From: Candidatus Altarchaeota archaeon
GTDB lineage: Archaea > Altiarchaeota > Altiarchaeia > IMC4 > QMZM01
DNA: 8,475 nt
Assembly: GCA_016931955.1 (NCBI GenBank)
Contig: JAFGDV010000009.1
Coordinates: 1-8,475, forward strand
Direction: 5' to 3'
Within the stretch, counting starts at the first letter, position 1. Every line of letters starts with the position of its first letter. The notes below the pieces were generated by a model. It had not been told where the DNA came from. It saw nothing but the letters and a program-made list of their open reading frames with translations, and searched no databases. The translations under genes and the position numbers were made by a program. Positions 1 to 6,515 of this stretch are shown here, piece after piece.

Positions 1-396
1 ATGTCAAAAAAGAGCAGAAAAAAATCAGCAACAAGCCTTGAAGCACAAGCCAGAGCACATGAGACACTCTACGGTAAAGACTGGTATGAAGTCGGCGTTT
101 ATAGAAGACAAGCACAAGAGATAATAAAAAAGGCGAAAGCCCGACTAGAAGAAGAAGAAATAGCCGAAAAGGAAAAGAATATCCTAAGAAAAAGGCTGAA
201 AGAATATGGGGAAGGCAGGCGGGAGATAGACAAGTCCCTGCTGTTCTACAAAATACTTGAGAGACTAAATGAAAACAAGCCAATAGATCTCAGCGACGAC
301 AGAGTGAAAGACAACCTTAAAGTCCTCGAAGAACTCGAATACATCAAGAACATGGGAATCACAGCTAAGGGCAAAAAGATGCTGAAAAAGAAATAG
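1..396 (+). CDS. Small basic protein with coiled coil and probable C-terminal winged helix
   Basis: I do not recognise this 131-residue protein. The first 15 residues are Lys/Ser/Arg-rich. Residues 35-75 are a Lys/Glu/Arg-rich stretch expected to form a long helix or coiled coil. Residues 78-131 look like a winged helix: a helix (LLFYKILERLNE), a second helical part around VKDNLKVLEELEYI, then a turn and ITAKGKKML, resembling the wing and last helix seen in many archaeal DNA-binding proteins. That points to a nucleic-acid-binding role, but this is inference from pattern only. There is no catalytic motif, signal peptide or membrane segment. The ATG is the first base of the window, so a longer upstream start cannot be excluded. 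The coding strand is A-rich. The stop is 59 bp before the endonuclease Q gene, which seems to have its own promoter, so they need not form an operon. Confidence 0.7.
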   Translation: MSKKSRKKSATSLEAQARAHETLYGKDWYEVGVYRRQAQEIIKKAKARLEEEEIAEKEKNILRKRLKEYGEGRREIDKSLLFYKILERLNENKPIDLSDDRVKDNLKVLEELEYIKNMGITAKGKKMLKKK

Positions 397-425
397 TATT
401 ACAAGAATGCTCGATGACGTGAATC

Positions 426-432
426 TATTTTA
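426..432 (+). promoter_or_regulatory. TATA-like box for the endonuclease Q gene
   Basis: TATTTTA is centred 27 bp upstream of the ATG at 456. That is the spacing expected if transcription starts at or next to the start codon. There is no Shine-Dalgarno sequence before this ATG and an in-frame TAA lies at 450-452. Together these suggest a leaderless mRNA. Confidence 0.45.
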
Positions 433-455
433 CCTTGGAAACCAAGTTTTAACCT

Positions 456-1682
456 ATGCAGCAGTTCGACGTAGACTTTCACATTCATGGGAGGTATTCG
501 GGTGGCACGTCTCAGGACATGATTCTGCCCGTTATTGCGAAACAGGCGGAGTTGAAGGGACTGCATCTGGTGGGGACAGGGGATGCGACGAATCCCGACT
601 GGCTCAGACACATAAAAGAAAACCTGAAAGAGGAAACAGAAGGAGTATACACTCAAACCCAAAGCAAGACACAGTTCATGGTAACCTCTGAAGTAGAAGA
701 CAACAGGAGAGTGCACCACATCCTCTTGTTTCCCTCCATTTCGGCGGCTGAATCCCTCCATGAAGAACTGCAGAAACACTCAACGGACATAGACAAAGAC
801 GGCAGACCCCATCTCAGGCTGAGCGGAGAACAGATAGTCGACTACGCGAAAGAGGTGGATGCCTTGGTAGGGCCGGCGCATGCGTTCACGCCCTGGACTG
901 CGATCTATAAAGAATACAATACATTGAAGGAATGCTATGGAGACAACGTAAGAGAGATAAAATTCCTGGAGCTGGGGTTGTCCGCTGACACGTATATGGC
1001 GGACAGGATACCGGAACTGCAGGATCTGACCTTCATGTCCAACTCGGACACGCATTCGCCGTGGCCCCACCGCCTGGGGAGGGAATTCAATCGAGTCAAG
1101 ATGAAGGAATTAAGTTTTAGAGAGATAAAGCAGGCGCTAGAACACCAAAATGAGAGAGGCGTCATATTGAATGCGGGCTTGAATCCAAGGGAGGGAAAAT
1201 ACCACTTGACAGCGTGCAGCCGCTGTTTTCTCAGGTTCAGGTTCCGGGACGCAGTCAGCTTGAAGATGCGTTGCCCGGAATGCGGCGGCATCATAAAGAA
1301 GGGCGTATATGACCGCATAGAAGAGCTCGCGGTCTGGGAAACACCAAAGCATCCATGGCATCGGCCAGAGTACATGCACATTATACCCCTAGCAGAGGTA
1401 ATCTCTCTCGCCACCGGAATCACAACGCTGACGAGCAATAAAATCAAGGAAAGATGGGACAACTTAGTGCGAAAATTTGGGACAGAGATCAATGTTTTAG
1501 TGGACTCAGAGATAGAAGAAGTGAAGAAAGCAGACCCGGCAGCAGGAAAAATAATTGAAAAATTCAGGAACGGGGACATGAAGTATGTGGCAGGCGGCGG
1601 CGGACAGTATGGTAGGCCCACGTTGAAGAACGAAGGCGACGATTTTTATGGCATGGGGCAGCGTTCATTGAGTGACTTCTAA
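456..1682 (+). CDS. Endonuclease Q (EndoQ) homologue, PHP-domain DNA repair nuclease
   Basis: The 408-residue protein matches the archaeal EndoQ family (TIGR00375-like). Characterised members nick DNA 5' of deaminated bases (uracil, hypoxanthine, xanthine) and abasic sites. The N-terminal PHP metal-binding domain shows its motifs in order: H9xH11, D43, E79, H142 and D198xH200. A zinc-finger-like C254xxC257...C273xxC276 follows, then a helical part and a glycine-rich loop near residues 379-386 (AGGGGQYG). The family is usually a little over 400 residues, so this looks complete. The last seven residues, QRSLSDF, fit the PCNA-interacting pattern QxxLxxF, in line with the known EndoQ-PCNA interaction. 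The start is fixed by an in-frame stop just upstream; the gene appears leaderless. Cytoplasmic; no membrane segment seen. Confidence 0.9.
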   Translation: MQQFDVDFHIHGRYSGGTSQDMILPVIAKQAELKGLHLVGTGDATNPDWLRHIKENLKEETEGVYTQTQSKTQFMVTSEVEDNRRVHHILLFPSISAAESLHEELQKHSTDIDKDGRPHLRLSGEQIVDYAKEVDALVGPAHAFTPWTAIYKEYNTLKECYGDNVREIKFLELGLSADTYMADRIPELQDLTFMSNSDTHSPWPHRLGREFNRVKMKELSFREIKQALEHQNERGVILNAGLNPREGKYHLTACSRCFLRFRFRDAVSLKMRCPECGGIIKKGVYDRIEELAVWETPKHPWHRPEYMHIIPLAEVISLATGITTLTSNKIKERWDNLVRKFGTEINVLVDSEIEEVKKADPAAGKIIEKFRNGDMKYVAGGGGQYGRPTLKNEGDDFYGMGQRSLSDF

Positions 1683-1692
1683 GGGCGTGCTT

Positions 1693-1722
1693 TTTATATA
1701 CTGGATGCGCTATATTTATATA
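1693..1722 (+). promoter_or_regulatory. Tandem TATA boxes of the proteasome beta gene
   Basis: Two exact copies of TTTATATA lie at 1693-1700 and 1715-1722, between the endonuclease Q stop and psmB. TBP/TFB spacing predicts transcription starts near 1722 and 1745. The second would give a leader of about 35 nt holding the Shine-Dalgarno sequence. Two boxes suggest two alternative start sites, or one active box and one chance copy in AT-rich DNA. Confidence 0.6.
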
Positions 1723-1734
1723 CTCAAACAATAC

Positions 1735-1746
1735 ATAGTATACTAT
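1735..1746. promoter_or_regulatory. Palindrome at predicted psmB transcription start
   Basis: ATAGTATACTAT is a perfect 12-bp palindrome that overlaps the start site predicted from the second TATA box. It could be an operator, but AT-rich palindromes of this length arise easily by chance, so this is only a candidate. Confidence 0.2.
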
Positions 1747-1768
1747 ATCTATTCTAAATATCTTCTCT

Positions 1769-1775
1769 GAGGGAT
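1769..1775 (+). promoter_or_regulatory. Ribosome binding site of psmB
   Basis: GAGGGAT lies 4 nt before a TTG codon at 1780. This placement supports TTG as the start. The resulting short propeptide ends exactly before the conserved catalytic threonine. Confidence 0.6.
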
Positions 1776-1779
1776 TTCT

Positions 1780-2409
1780 TTGGAAGAAAAGACTCTGAAG
1801 GGAACAACTACCGTAGGATTAGTATGTAGTGACGGCATAGTGCTTATAGCGGATAAGAGGGCTTCGATGGGCTCTTTCATAGCGAGCAAGAGAGCTAAGA
1901 AGACATTCAACCTCAATGATATGGTTGGTGCGACCATCGCAGGCTCTGTTGGAGACGCTGATGCGCTGATGCGCCTAATAAAGGCAGAGGCGGCATTATA
2001 TGAGATTAACAACCGGAAGAAGATGTCTGCGAAGGCAATAGCCTCCCTGATGTCCAACATCCTCCATGGGAGCAAGTATTTCCCCTACCTGGTGCAGCTC
2101 ATAATAGCCGGCTTCGACGGAGACAGAGCAGCCCTCTACACGTTGGATCCGGTTGGTGGATTAACCGACGAGGTCATGGCAGCGACCGGTTCAGGTTCTC
2201 CGATGGCTTATGGTGTCCTCGAACAGAGCTACAACGAAAACAAAAAAACCGAGGAGAATATCCCGATTTCGATCAGGGCATTGAACTCTGCCATGCAGCG
2301 CGATTCTGCCACAGGGGATGGGATGAGCCTTGTAACGATCACCAAAGACGGTTTCAGGGAATACACGGAGAAAGAGATCAAGGAGATTGCGGATAAAATA
2401 AAGAAGTAA
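1780..2409 (+). CDS. psmB: Proteasome subunit beta (20S core, peptidase)
   Basis: This is the catalytic beta subunit of the archaeal 20S proteasome, which degrades unfolded proteins inside a barrel capped by alpha rings. The 209-residue precursor has an 8-residue propeptide ending in Gly8. Autocleavage would expose Thr9 of TTTVGL as the N-terminal nucleophile. Asp25 and Lys41 sit at mature positions 17 and 33, the expected catalytic partners. GSGSP at 137-141 and RDSATGDG at 174-181 match the conserved 129 and 166-169 regions; Thr178 stands where Ser169 is common. Length and order are normal for the family. The start is TTG with a good Shine-Dalgarno sequence. The gene has its own tandem TATA boxes and a T-rich tract after the stop, so it looks monocistronic. 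The alpha subunit is not in the window. aCPSF1 follows, a frequent archaeal neighbour. Confidence 0.96.
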   Translation: MEEKTLKGTTTVGLVCSDGIVLIADKRASMGSFIASKRAKKTFNLNDMVGATIAGSVGDADALMRLIKAEAALYEINNRKKMSAKAIASLMSNILHGSKYFPYLVQLIIAGFDGDRAALYTLDPVGGLTDEVMAATGSGSPMAYGVLEQSYNENKKTEENIPISIRALNSAMQRDSATGDGMSLVTITKDGFREYTEKEIKEIADKIKK

Positions 2410-2415
2410 TCCAGG

Positions 2416-2430
2416 TTTTTGTTTTTGATT
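2416..2430 (+). terminator. T-rich terminator after psmB
   Basis: Two T5 runs separated by one G begin 7 bp after the psmB stop, with no hairpin. Oligo-T tracts are the usual archaeal termination signal and the RNA U-tract is the cleavage site recognised by FttA/aCPSF1, which the next gene encodes. Confidence 0.6.
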
Positions 2431-2500
2431 ACTGTCACCCACCCCCAAGAATGTATTTACGTTTTAGGGCATAGAGTGTCTGACATCCGAATAAATAAAG

Positions 2501-2506
2501 GGTGAG
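2501..2506 (+). promoter_or_regulatory. Ribosome binding site deciding the aCPSF1 start
   Basis: GGTGAG matches the archaeal anti-Shine-Dalgarno region and lies 4-5 nt before TTG at 2511. The in-frame GTG at 2502 is inside this sequence and has no ribosome binding site of its own. A weak TATA-like stretch (GTATTTACG) at 2453-2461 would place transcription start near 2483. Confidence 0.5.
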
Positions 2507-2510
2507 TTTT

Positions 2511-4397
2511 TTGGAATTTAAAGAGATTAAGCAGCTTGTCAAGGAGAACGCTCCTGAAGACAAGATAGTGAAGATTGACGTGGAAGGTCCGAAGATCGTG
2601 CTTTACACAGATGATTTGCCGTTCTTCGTAGAAAACAACGACGAAGTCAGGAAGCTAGCGACACTGTTGAAGAAGAGGATCATCCTGAGGTCGACGTCTT
2701 CGGAGCTGATGGAGCCAGAGAAGGCGAAGAAGGTCATAACAGAGATTATTCCGGAGGAGGCGAATATAACTAATATCCTCTTCGACCCTAATTTCAGTGA
2801 AGTCTACATCGAGGCGGAGAAGCTCGGCCTCGTCATAGGGAAACAGGGCATAACATTGGATGACATATCCAAGAAGACGGGCTGGATTCCTAAGTTGCTC
2901 AGGAAGTCGCCGATAGAGTCGGATACCACCAGAAGCGTGAGGAAGACGCTCTATGAGGACAGCGAAAACAGACAGAAGATACTTCAGAGAGTTGGTAAGA
3001 ACATCTATAGGAAGCCCGACGCTGAATGTGACTGGGTCAGGATAACCCCCCTAGGAGGGGCACGTGAAGTTGGCAGGTCATGTTTTCTATTGCAGACACC
3101 GGAAAGTAATGTGCTAATAGACTGTGGAATCAATACTGCGGCATCGAATTCTGCCAGGTTTCCAGACTTCAGGGCTTCGAAGCTTGCAATAGACTCCCTT
3201 GATGCGGTCATCATATCGCATGCGCACCTTGACCACTGTGGTTTCGTCCCTTACCTCTACAAATACGGCTACGATGGGCCGCTGTACTGTACTGAACCTA
3301 CTAGGGACCTGATGACGCTTTTACAGATCGATGCGGTGGAGATAGGTGAAAAAGAGGAGAATCAACTGCCGTTTACGTCTAAGGACGTGGGCAGGATGGT
3401 ACGACATGTGATCCCTCTTGAATACAATGAGGTGGCGGATATAACGCCGGACATGAGGTTGACTCTGTATAATGCAGGGCACATCCTGGGTTCTTCGATA
3501 GTGCACCTCCACATAGGCGAGGGCTTACATAACCTGGTCTACTCGGGCGACGTGAAATTCGGCGACACACGACTTCTGGAAGCAGCGAACTATGAATTCC
3601 CGAGGGTTGAGACCCTCATCCTGGAGGGAACCTATGGTGGGAGATATGACATACAGCCTAGGAGAAAGGACGCCGAAAACGAACTGCTCCATGTGATACA
3701 TGAGACATCTAAGAGGAATGGTAAGGTCCTTGTCCCAGTATTCTCTGTCGGCAGATCCCAGGAGGTTATGATGGTGCTTGAGAGCTATGCAAGATATGGT
3801 GAAATCGACATCCCAGTCTACTTGGATGGAATGATATGGGAGGCGACTGCGATACACACATCCTATCCGGAATACCTAAAGAAACACATAAAGCATAGGA
3901 TCTTTAAGGGCTATAACCCGTTCCTCGTTGACACATTTGAGAAAGTCGATCCCAAGAAGAGGAAAGACATAATGGAAAGCAAGGAGCCATGCATCATCCT
4001 AGCAACCGCTGGTATGATGACTGGGGGTCCTTCGGTTGAATACTTCAAGAACCTTGCGGAGGATTCCAATAATACATTGGCTTTCGTAGGCTATCAGGCG
4101 GAGGGCTCACTCGGAAGGAGGCTTCAGAACGGCTTAGCCGAGCTGCCGATTGAAAGAGAGGGTAGGACCGTTGCATTAAACGTTAGGATGGATGTGAAGA
4201 CCATTGACGGCTTCAGCGGCCACGCCGACAGAAGACAGCTTCTAGGCTACGCGAAGAAGATCCACCCTAAGCCGAAGAGGGTCTTAGTCGTCCACGGCGA
4301 AGAGAAGAAGACAATGAATCTTGCAATGACGCTCAACGAGATGTTCGGCTTCGATAGCAGCTCCCCGCAGAACCTGGACACGATAAGGTTGGTCTAG
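2511..4397 (+). CDS. fttA: Transcription termination factor aCPSF1/FttA (KH-MBL-beta-CASP ribonuclease)
   Basis: This is the archaeal homologue of eukaryotic CPSF73. It cleaves nascent RNA at U-rich sites and drives factor-dependent termination with RNA polymerase. With the TTG start it is 628 residues. Two N-terminal KH-type RNA-binding domains cover about 1-140, with VIGKQG at 108-113 as the GxxG loop. The metallo-beta-lactamase motifs are D204, HAHLDH at 237-242, H324 and D347. The beta-CASP motifs are E372 (EGTYG), H571 (SGHAD) and H595 (VHGE). The C-terminus LDTIRLV resembles the conserved family end needed for dimerisation. Nothing is missing, so it should be active. An alternative start is GTG at 2502 (631 residues), but the Shine-Dalgarno position favours TTG at 2511. 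Its stop overlaps the stop of the converging nitroreductase gene by 4 bp. Confidence 0.96.
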   Translation: MEFKEIKQLVKENAPEDKIVKIDVEGPKIVLYTDDLPFFVENNDEVRKLATLLKKRIILRSTSSELMEPEKAKKVITEIIPEEANITNILFDPNFSEVYIEAEKLGLVIGKQGITLDDISKKTGWIPKLLRKSPIESDTTRSVRKTLYEDSENRQKILQRVGKNIYRKPDAECDWVRITPLGGAREVGRSCFLLQTPESNVLIDCGINTAASNSARFPDFRASKLAIDSLDAVIISHAHLDHCGFVPYLYKYGYDGPLYCTEPTRDLMTLLQIDAVEIGEKEENQLPFTSKDVGRMVRHVIPLEYNEVADITPDMRLTLYNAGHILGSSIVHLHIGEGLHNLVYSGDVKFGDTRLLEAANYEFPRVETLILEGTYGGRYDIQPRRKDAENELLHVIHETSKRNGKVLVPVFSVGRSQEVMMVLESYARYGEIDIPVYLDGMIWEATAIHTSYPEYLKKHIKHRIFKGYNPFLVDTFEKVDPKKRKDIMESKEPCIILATAGMMTGGPSVEYFKNLAEDSNNTLAFVGYQAEGSLGRRLQNGLAELPIEREGRTVALNVRMDVKTIDGFSGHADRRQLLGYAKKIHPKPKRVLVVHGEEKKTMNLAMTLNEMFGFDSSSPQNLDTIRLV

Positions 4398-5110
4398 GGT
4401 CTGCCTATGGGCATTATGTAGAGCGGGGTTTCTTCTTTGGTTGCGTTTAATACCTCGATGACTCTGTCGTCGTCGAAGGCTCCGACGCTGACTGTTCCAA
4501 GCCCTAAGGCCGTTGCCTGCAGGTAGATGTTCTGGGCGGCGTGGCCTGCTTCTAAGTGCACATAGCGTGTGCCTCTTTCCCCGTATCTGTCCGTTGTCCT
4601 ATCATAGACTGCAGTGATTACCAGATCAACGGCAGCGTCACCGATCCATCTCTGGTCTAAGGCAGCTTCTTGTAGCTCCATCCTATAGTCTCCTCCCCTT
4701 ATCCTCGTAAGCAGGTGCCCGTCTGGTCTGTAGTGGTAGACCCCCGGAGCCAGGCCTTCAACGTTGCCGGCCACCAGATAGACTTCAAGCGGATAGGTCC
4801 CGCCGGCTGAGGGTGCAGTCCTCAGAAACCTCTGTCCAGTGATGCCTTGAGCAGCCCAGAGAAGCTGTGAAATATCCTGGAGGGTGAGGCTCTCCTGGGA
4901 GTAGGCCCTGATCGAACGCCTCATGATCAGGGCTTCCTCGACGGATATGTCGCTGCTATACATAGGTTCTGGGAGCCTTATCTCCGGTCCCTTGTAGATG
5001 ACCGGCTTCGCGATTGTGGGCTTCCAGGTCAGGCTCAGGTAGACTGAACCCAGTATCGCCGCGACGATAACGCCAGCATAGATCAGAGAGAGATACTTTT
5101 TAATGTGCAT
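4394..5110 (-). CDS. SagB/ThcOx-type nitroreductase family oxidoreductase, membrane-anchored
   Basis: The 238-residue protein has one hydrophobic segment at about residues 7-27 after MHIKK, then a linker and an FMN-binding nitroreductase fold. Visible family motifs are RRSIRAY (64-70), TAPSAGGTYPLE (98-109), a long helix around EAGHAAQNIYLQATALGLG (187-205) and the closing PIGRP (234-238). SagB-like enzymes oxidise ring substrates such as azolines with FMN in some peptide-modifying systems, but most archaeal stand-alone members are uncharacterised. No precursor peptide or cyclodehydratase gene is near. Lysines before the segment suggest N-inside topology, which would place the flavin domain outside the cytoplasmic membrane. 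The gene diverges from the DJ-1 operon (46 bp apart) and converges on fttA. No clear ribosome binding site precedes the ATG, so it may be leaderless. Confidence 0.85.
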   Translation of the reverse strand: MHIKKYLSLIYAGVIVAAILGSVYLSLTWKPTIAKPVIYKGPEIRLPEPMYSSDISVEEALIMRRSIRAYSQESLTLQDISQLLWAAQGITGQRFLRTAPSAGGTYPLEVYLVAGNVEGLAPGVYHYRPDGHLLTRIRGGDYRMELQEAALDQRWIGDAAVDLVITAVYDRTTDRYGERGTRYVHLEAGHAAQNIYLQATALGLGTVSVGAFDDDRVIEVLNATKEETPLYIMPIGRP

Positions 5111-5141
5111 GTTTTAATTATTAACTGTCTACTTGAAAAGA

Positions 5142-5152
5142 GGGGGGGTGAT
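5142..5152 (+). promoter_or_regulatory. Strong ribosome binding site deciding the DJ-1 family start
   Basis: Seven G residues followed by TGAT contain GGTGAT, a near-perfect Shine-Dalgarno core, ending 4 nt before TTG at 5157. The upstream in-frame TTG at 5133 would place this G-run inside the coding region and add residues the family does not have. An AT-rich stretch (TTTTAATTA, 5112-5120) is the likely promoter. Confidence 0.65.
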
Positions 5153-5156
5153 AGCC

Positions 5157-5675
5157 TTGAATGCTTTGATTCTGTTGATGCCCGAGGATTTTAGGGATGA
5201 AGAGTTTCAGGTGCCAAAGGATAGGCTGGAGGCTGCGGGAGTCTCTGTCACAGTAGTTGGACTGCGGGGCGGAAAAGCGAGGGGCGCCCTTGGTTTGACC
5301 GTTTCCCCAAACATCATAATAAGCGACGTCAACGTTGATGGATATGATGCCTTGATTGTTCCGGGTGGTCCGGGCTCCCCTAGGTATCTGTGGAATGATG
5401 TGAAGGTTCTCTCCCTGGTCAAGGAGGCATATGATAAGGGAAAGATTGTTGCAGCCATATGTCTTGCAGGTGTTGTTTTAGCTAACGCGGGCATCTTGAG
5501 GTGGAAGAATGCAACTGTCTTCAAGACACCTCAATCAATGAAGATCTTCAAGGAGAAAGGGGTCAACTATGTTGAGCAGGGCGTTGTCGTCGACGGCAGA
5601 ATCGTTACAGCGCAGGGTCCTAGTTTCGCAGAAGAGTTCGCAGACGAAATCATCAGATTGTTGAAGGCTGAATGA
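5157..5675 (+). CDS. DJ-1/PfpI family protein
   Basis: With the TTG start the protein is 172 residues and begins directly at the first beta strand (MNALILLMPEDFRDEEF), as family members do. It shows the class I glutamine amidotransferase-like fold: an acidic site at E15/E16, VPGGPGS at 68-74 and the nucleophile elbow AAICLAG at 99-105 with Cys102. The residue after the cysteine is leucine, whereas active PfpI proteases have histidine there. That makes protease activity doubtful and a DJ-1-like role (stress response, carbonyl or glycation chemistry, chaperone-like) more likely; the exact substrate cannot be told. The stop overlaps the start of the DNA glycosylase gene by ATGA, so the two are co-transcribed and probably translationally coupled, which fits a damage or stress response pair. 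Confidence 0.9.
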   Translation: MNALILLMPEDFRDEEFQVPKDRLEAAGVSVTVVGLRGGKARGALGLTVSPNIIISDVNVDGYDALIVPGGPGSPRYLWNDVKVLSLVKEAYDKGKIVAAICLAGVVLANAGILRWKNATVFKTPQSMKIFKEKGVNYVEQGVVVDGRIVTAQGPSFAEEFADEIIRLLKAE

Positions 5676-6319
5676 ACCTACTGGAAGTATACGAGAGTCT
5701 GTTGGGTTTTTTCGGGCCACAGCATTGGTGGCCTGCTGAGACAGAGTTTGAAGTCATTGTCGGGGCAATACTGACTCAGGCAGCTGCCTGGAAGAACGTG
5801 GAATCTGCCATAAATAACCTGAAGAGTGGGGGTTTGTTGTCTCCTGAATCCCTTTGGGAGGTGAACGAATCCCGGCTTGCGGAGAAAATCAAGCCGGCAG
5901 GCTGCTTCAATGCGAAGGCTAGGAAGCTTAAGTCGTTTATCGGTTTTTTATTTGAGAACTATGGAGGCGACCTCAGGGTTTTGTTTTCCCTCCCAAGGGA
6001 TCATATGAGGTCTGAGTTGCTCTCTGTCTGGGGCATCGGTCCGGAGACTGCTGACTCCATCATCCTCTATGCTGCGAATAAGCCCTCTTTTGTGGTCGAC
6101 GCCTACACGAAGAGGATCTTCAGCAGGCTGGGTTTGGTCGAAGAAGATATTTCTTACAGTGACTTAAAGCAGTTTTTTGAGCATCAACTTCCAGTAGATG
6201 TTTCTCTCTATAGTGAATTTCATGCCCTTATCGTTGCTTTAGGCAAAAACTTCTGCAGGAAGAAGCCTGTCTGCAGAGAATGTCCCATCCAGTCTCTGTG
6301 TGTTTTTGGTCGTCGATGA
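5672..6319 (+). CDS. HhH-GPD DNA glycosylase, endonuclease III-related (COG2231/MagIII-like)
   Basis: The 215-residue protein is a helix-hairpin-helix base-excision glycosylase with a C-terminal iron-sulphur cluster site. FGPQHWWPAETEFEVIVGAILTQ-type N-terminal sequence (14-36) is typical of the COG2231 branch that includes Helicobacter MagIII (3-methyladenine glycosylase). The hairpin GIGPETADS spans 121-129 and the catalytic aspartate is D143 (VVDAYT). Glu125 replaces the lyase lysine of endonuclease III, so it should be a monofunctional glycosylase without strand cleavage. Cys195, 201, 204 and 210 form the cluster site with spacing x5-x2-x5, one residue shorter than the classic x6. The 215-residue length is normal. 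It is the second gene of an operon with the DJ-1 family gene (ATGA overlap). The substrate, possibly alkylated purines, is inferred from family only. Confidence 0.9.
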   Translation: MNLLEVYESLLGFFGPQHWWPAETEFEVIVGAILTQAAAWKNVESAINNLKSGGLLSPESLWEVNESRLAEKIKPAGCFNAKARKLKSFIGFLFENYGGDLRVLFSLPRDHMRSELLSVWGIGPETADSIILYAANKPSFVVDAYTKRIFSRLGLVEEDISYSDLKQFFEHQLPVDVSLYSEFHALIVALGKNFCRKKPVCRECPIQSLCVFGRR

Positions 6320-6338
6320 GGCGCTTAGTGTCTCCATT

Positions 6339-6515
6339 TTACTTGTTCTTTATCCTCCTCTTTTTCTCTAGTTCGTCTTTGAGGTGTTGTATCTCTTTTT
6401 GGTAGTATCCTCTGAGTTCTTCTGTTTTTGTGGTCTTCATCTTGTTTTCGTGTTTTTTGATCTGTTTTTGGAGTGAGCTTATGCTTTTAGCTGCTCTTTT
6501 GGTTCTTTTCGGCAT
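6339..6515 (-). CDS. Small basic coiled-coil protein overlapping the MNT-HEPN gene
   Basis: A 58-codon frame starts with ATG at 6515 and ends with TAA at 6339. The product starts MPKRTKRAAKSISSLQKQIK and continues as a Lys/Glu/Gln-rich chain ending ELEKKRRIKNK. It has leucine/isoleucine spacing suited to a coiled coil, a strong positive charge and no hydrophobic segment. Codon choice (AAA, AGA, ATA, ACA) is like the upstream gene on the same strand. It overlaps the last 29 bp of that gene in another frame, the geometry of a coupled operon partner. There is no Shine-Dalgarno sequence, so it would depend on coupling. It is short and A-rich, so it could be a chance open frame. I do not recognise it. 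Confidence 0.45.
   Translation of the reverse strand: MPKRTKRAAKSISSLQKQIKKHENKMKTTKTEELRGYYQKEIQHLKDELEKKRRIKNK

Noticed and set aside
397-455. Possible tRNA or small RNA between the first gene and endonuclease Q
   Set aside because: Only 59 bp, with no cloverleaf arms and no strong stem; it is explained by a promoter.
935-1621. Long 228-codon open frame antisense to the endonuclease Q gene
   Set aside because: It lies wholly inside a gene with strong family motifs, its translation is low-complexity and resembles no family, and it has no promoter or ribosome binding site. It is a shadow of the codon bias on the other strand.
6320-6338. Separate terminator after the glycosylase gene
   Set aside because: The T-rich stretch further on is mostly the antisense of the A-rich 58-codon frame, so a dedicated signal cannot be separated from coding bias.
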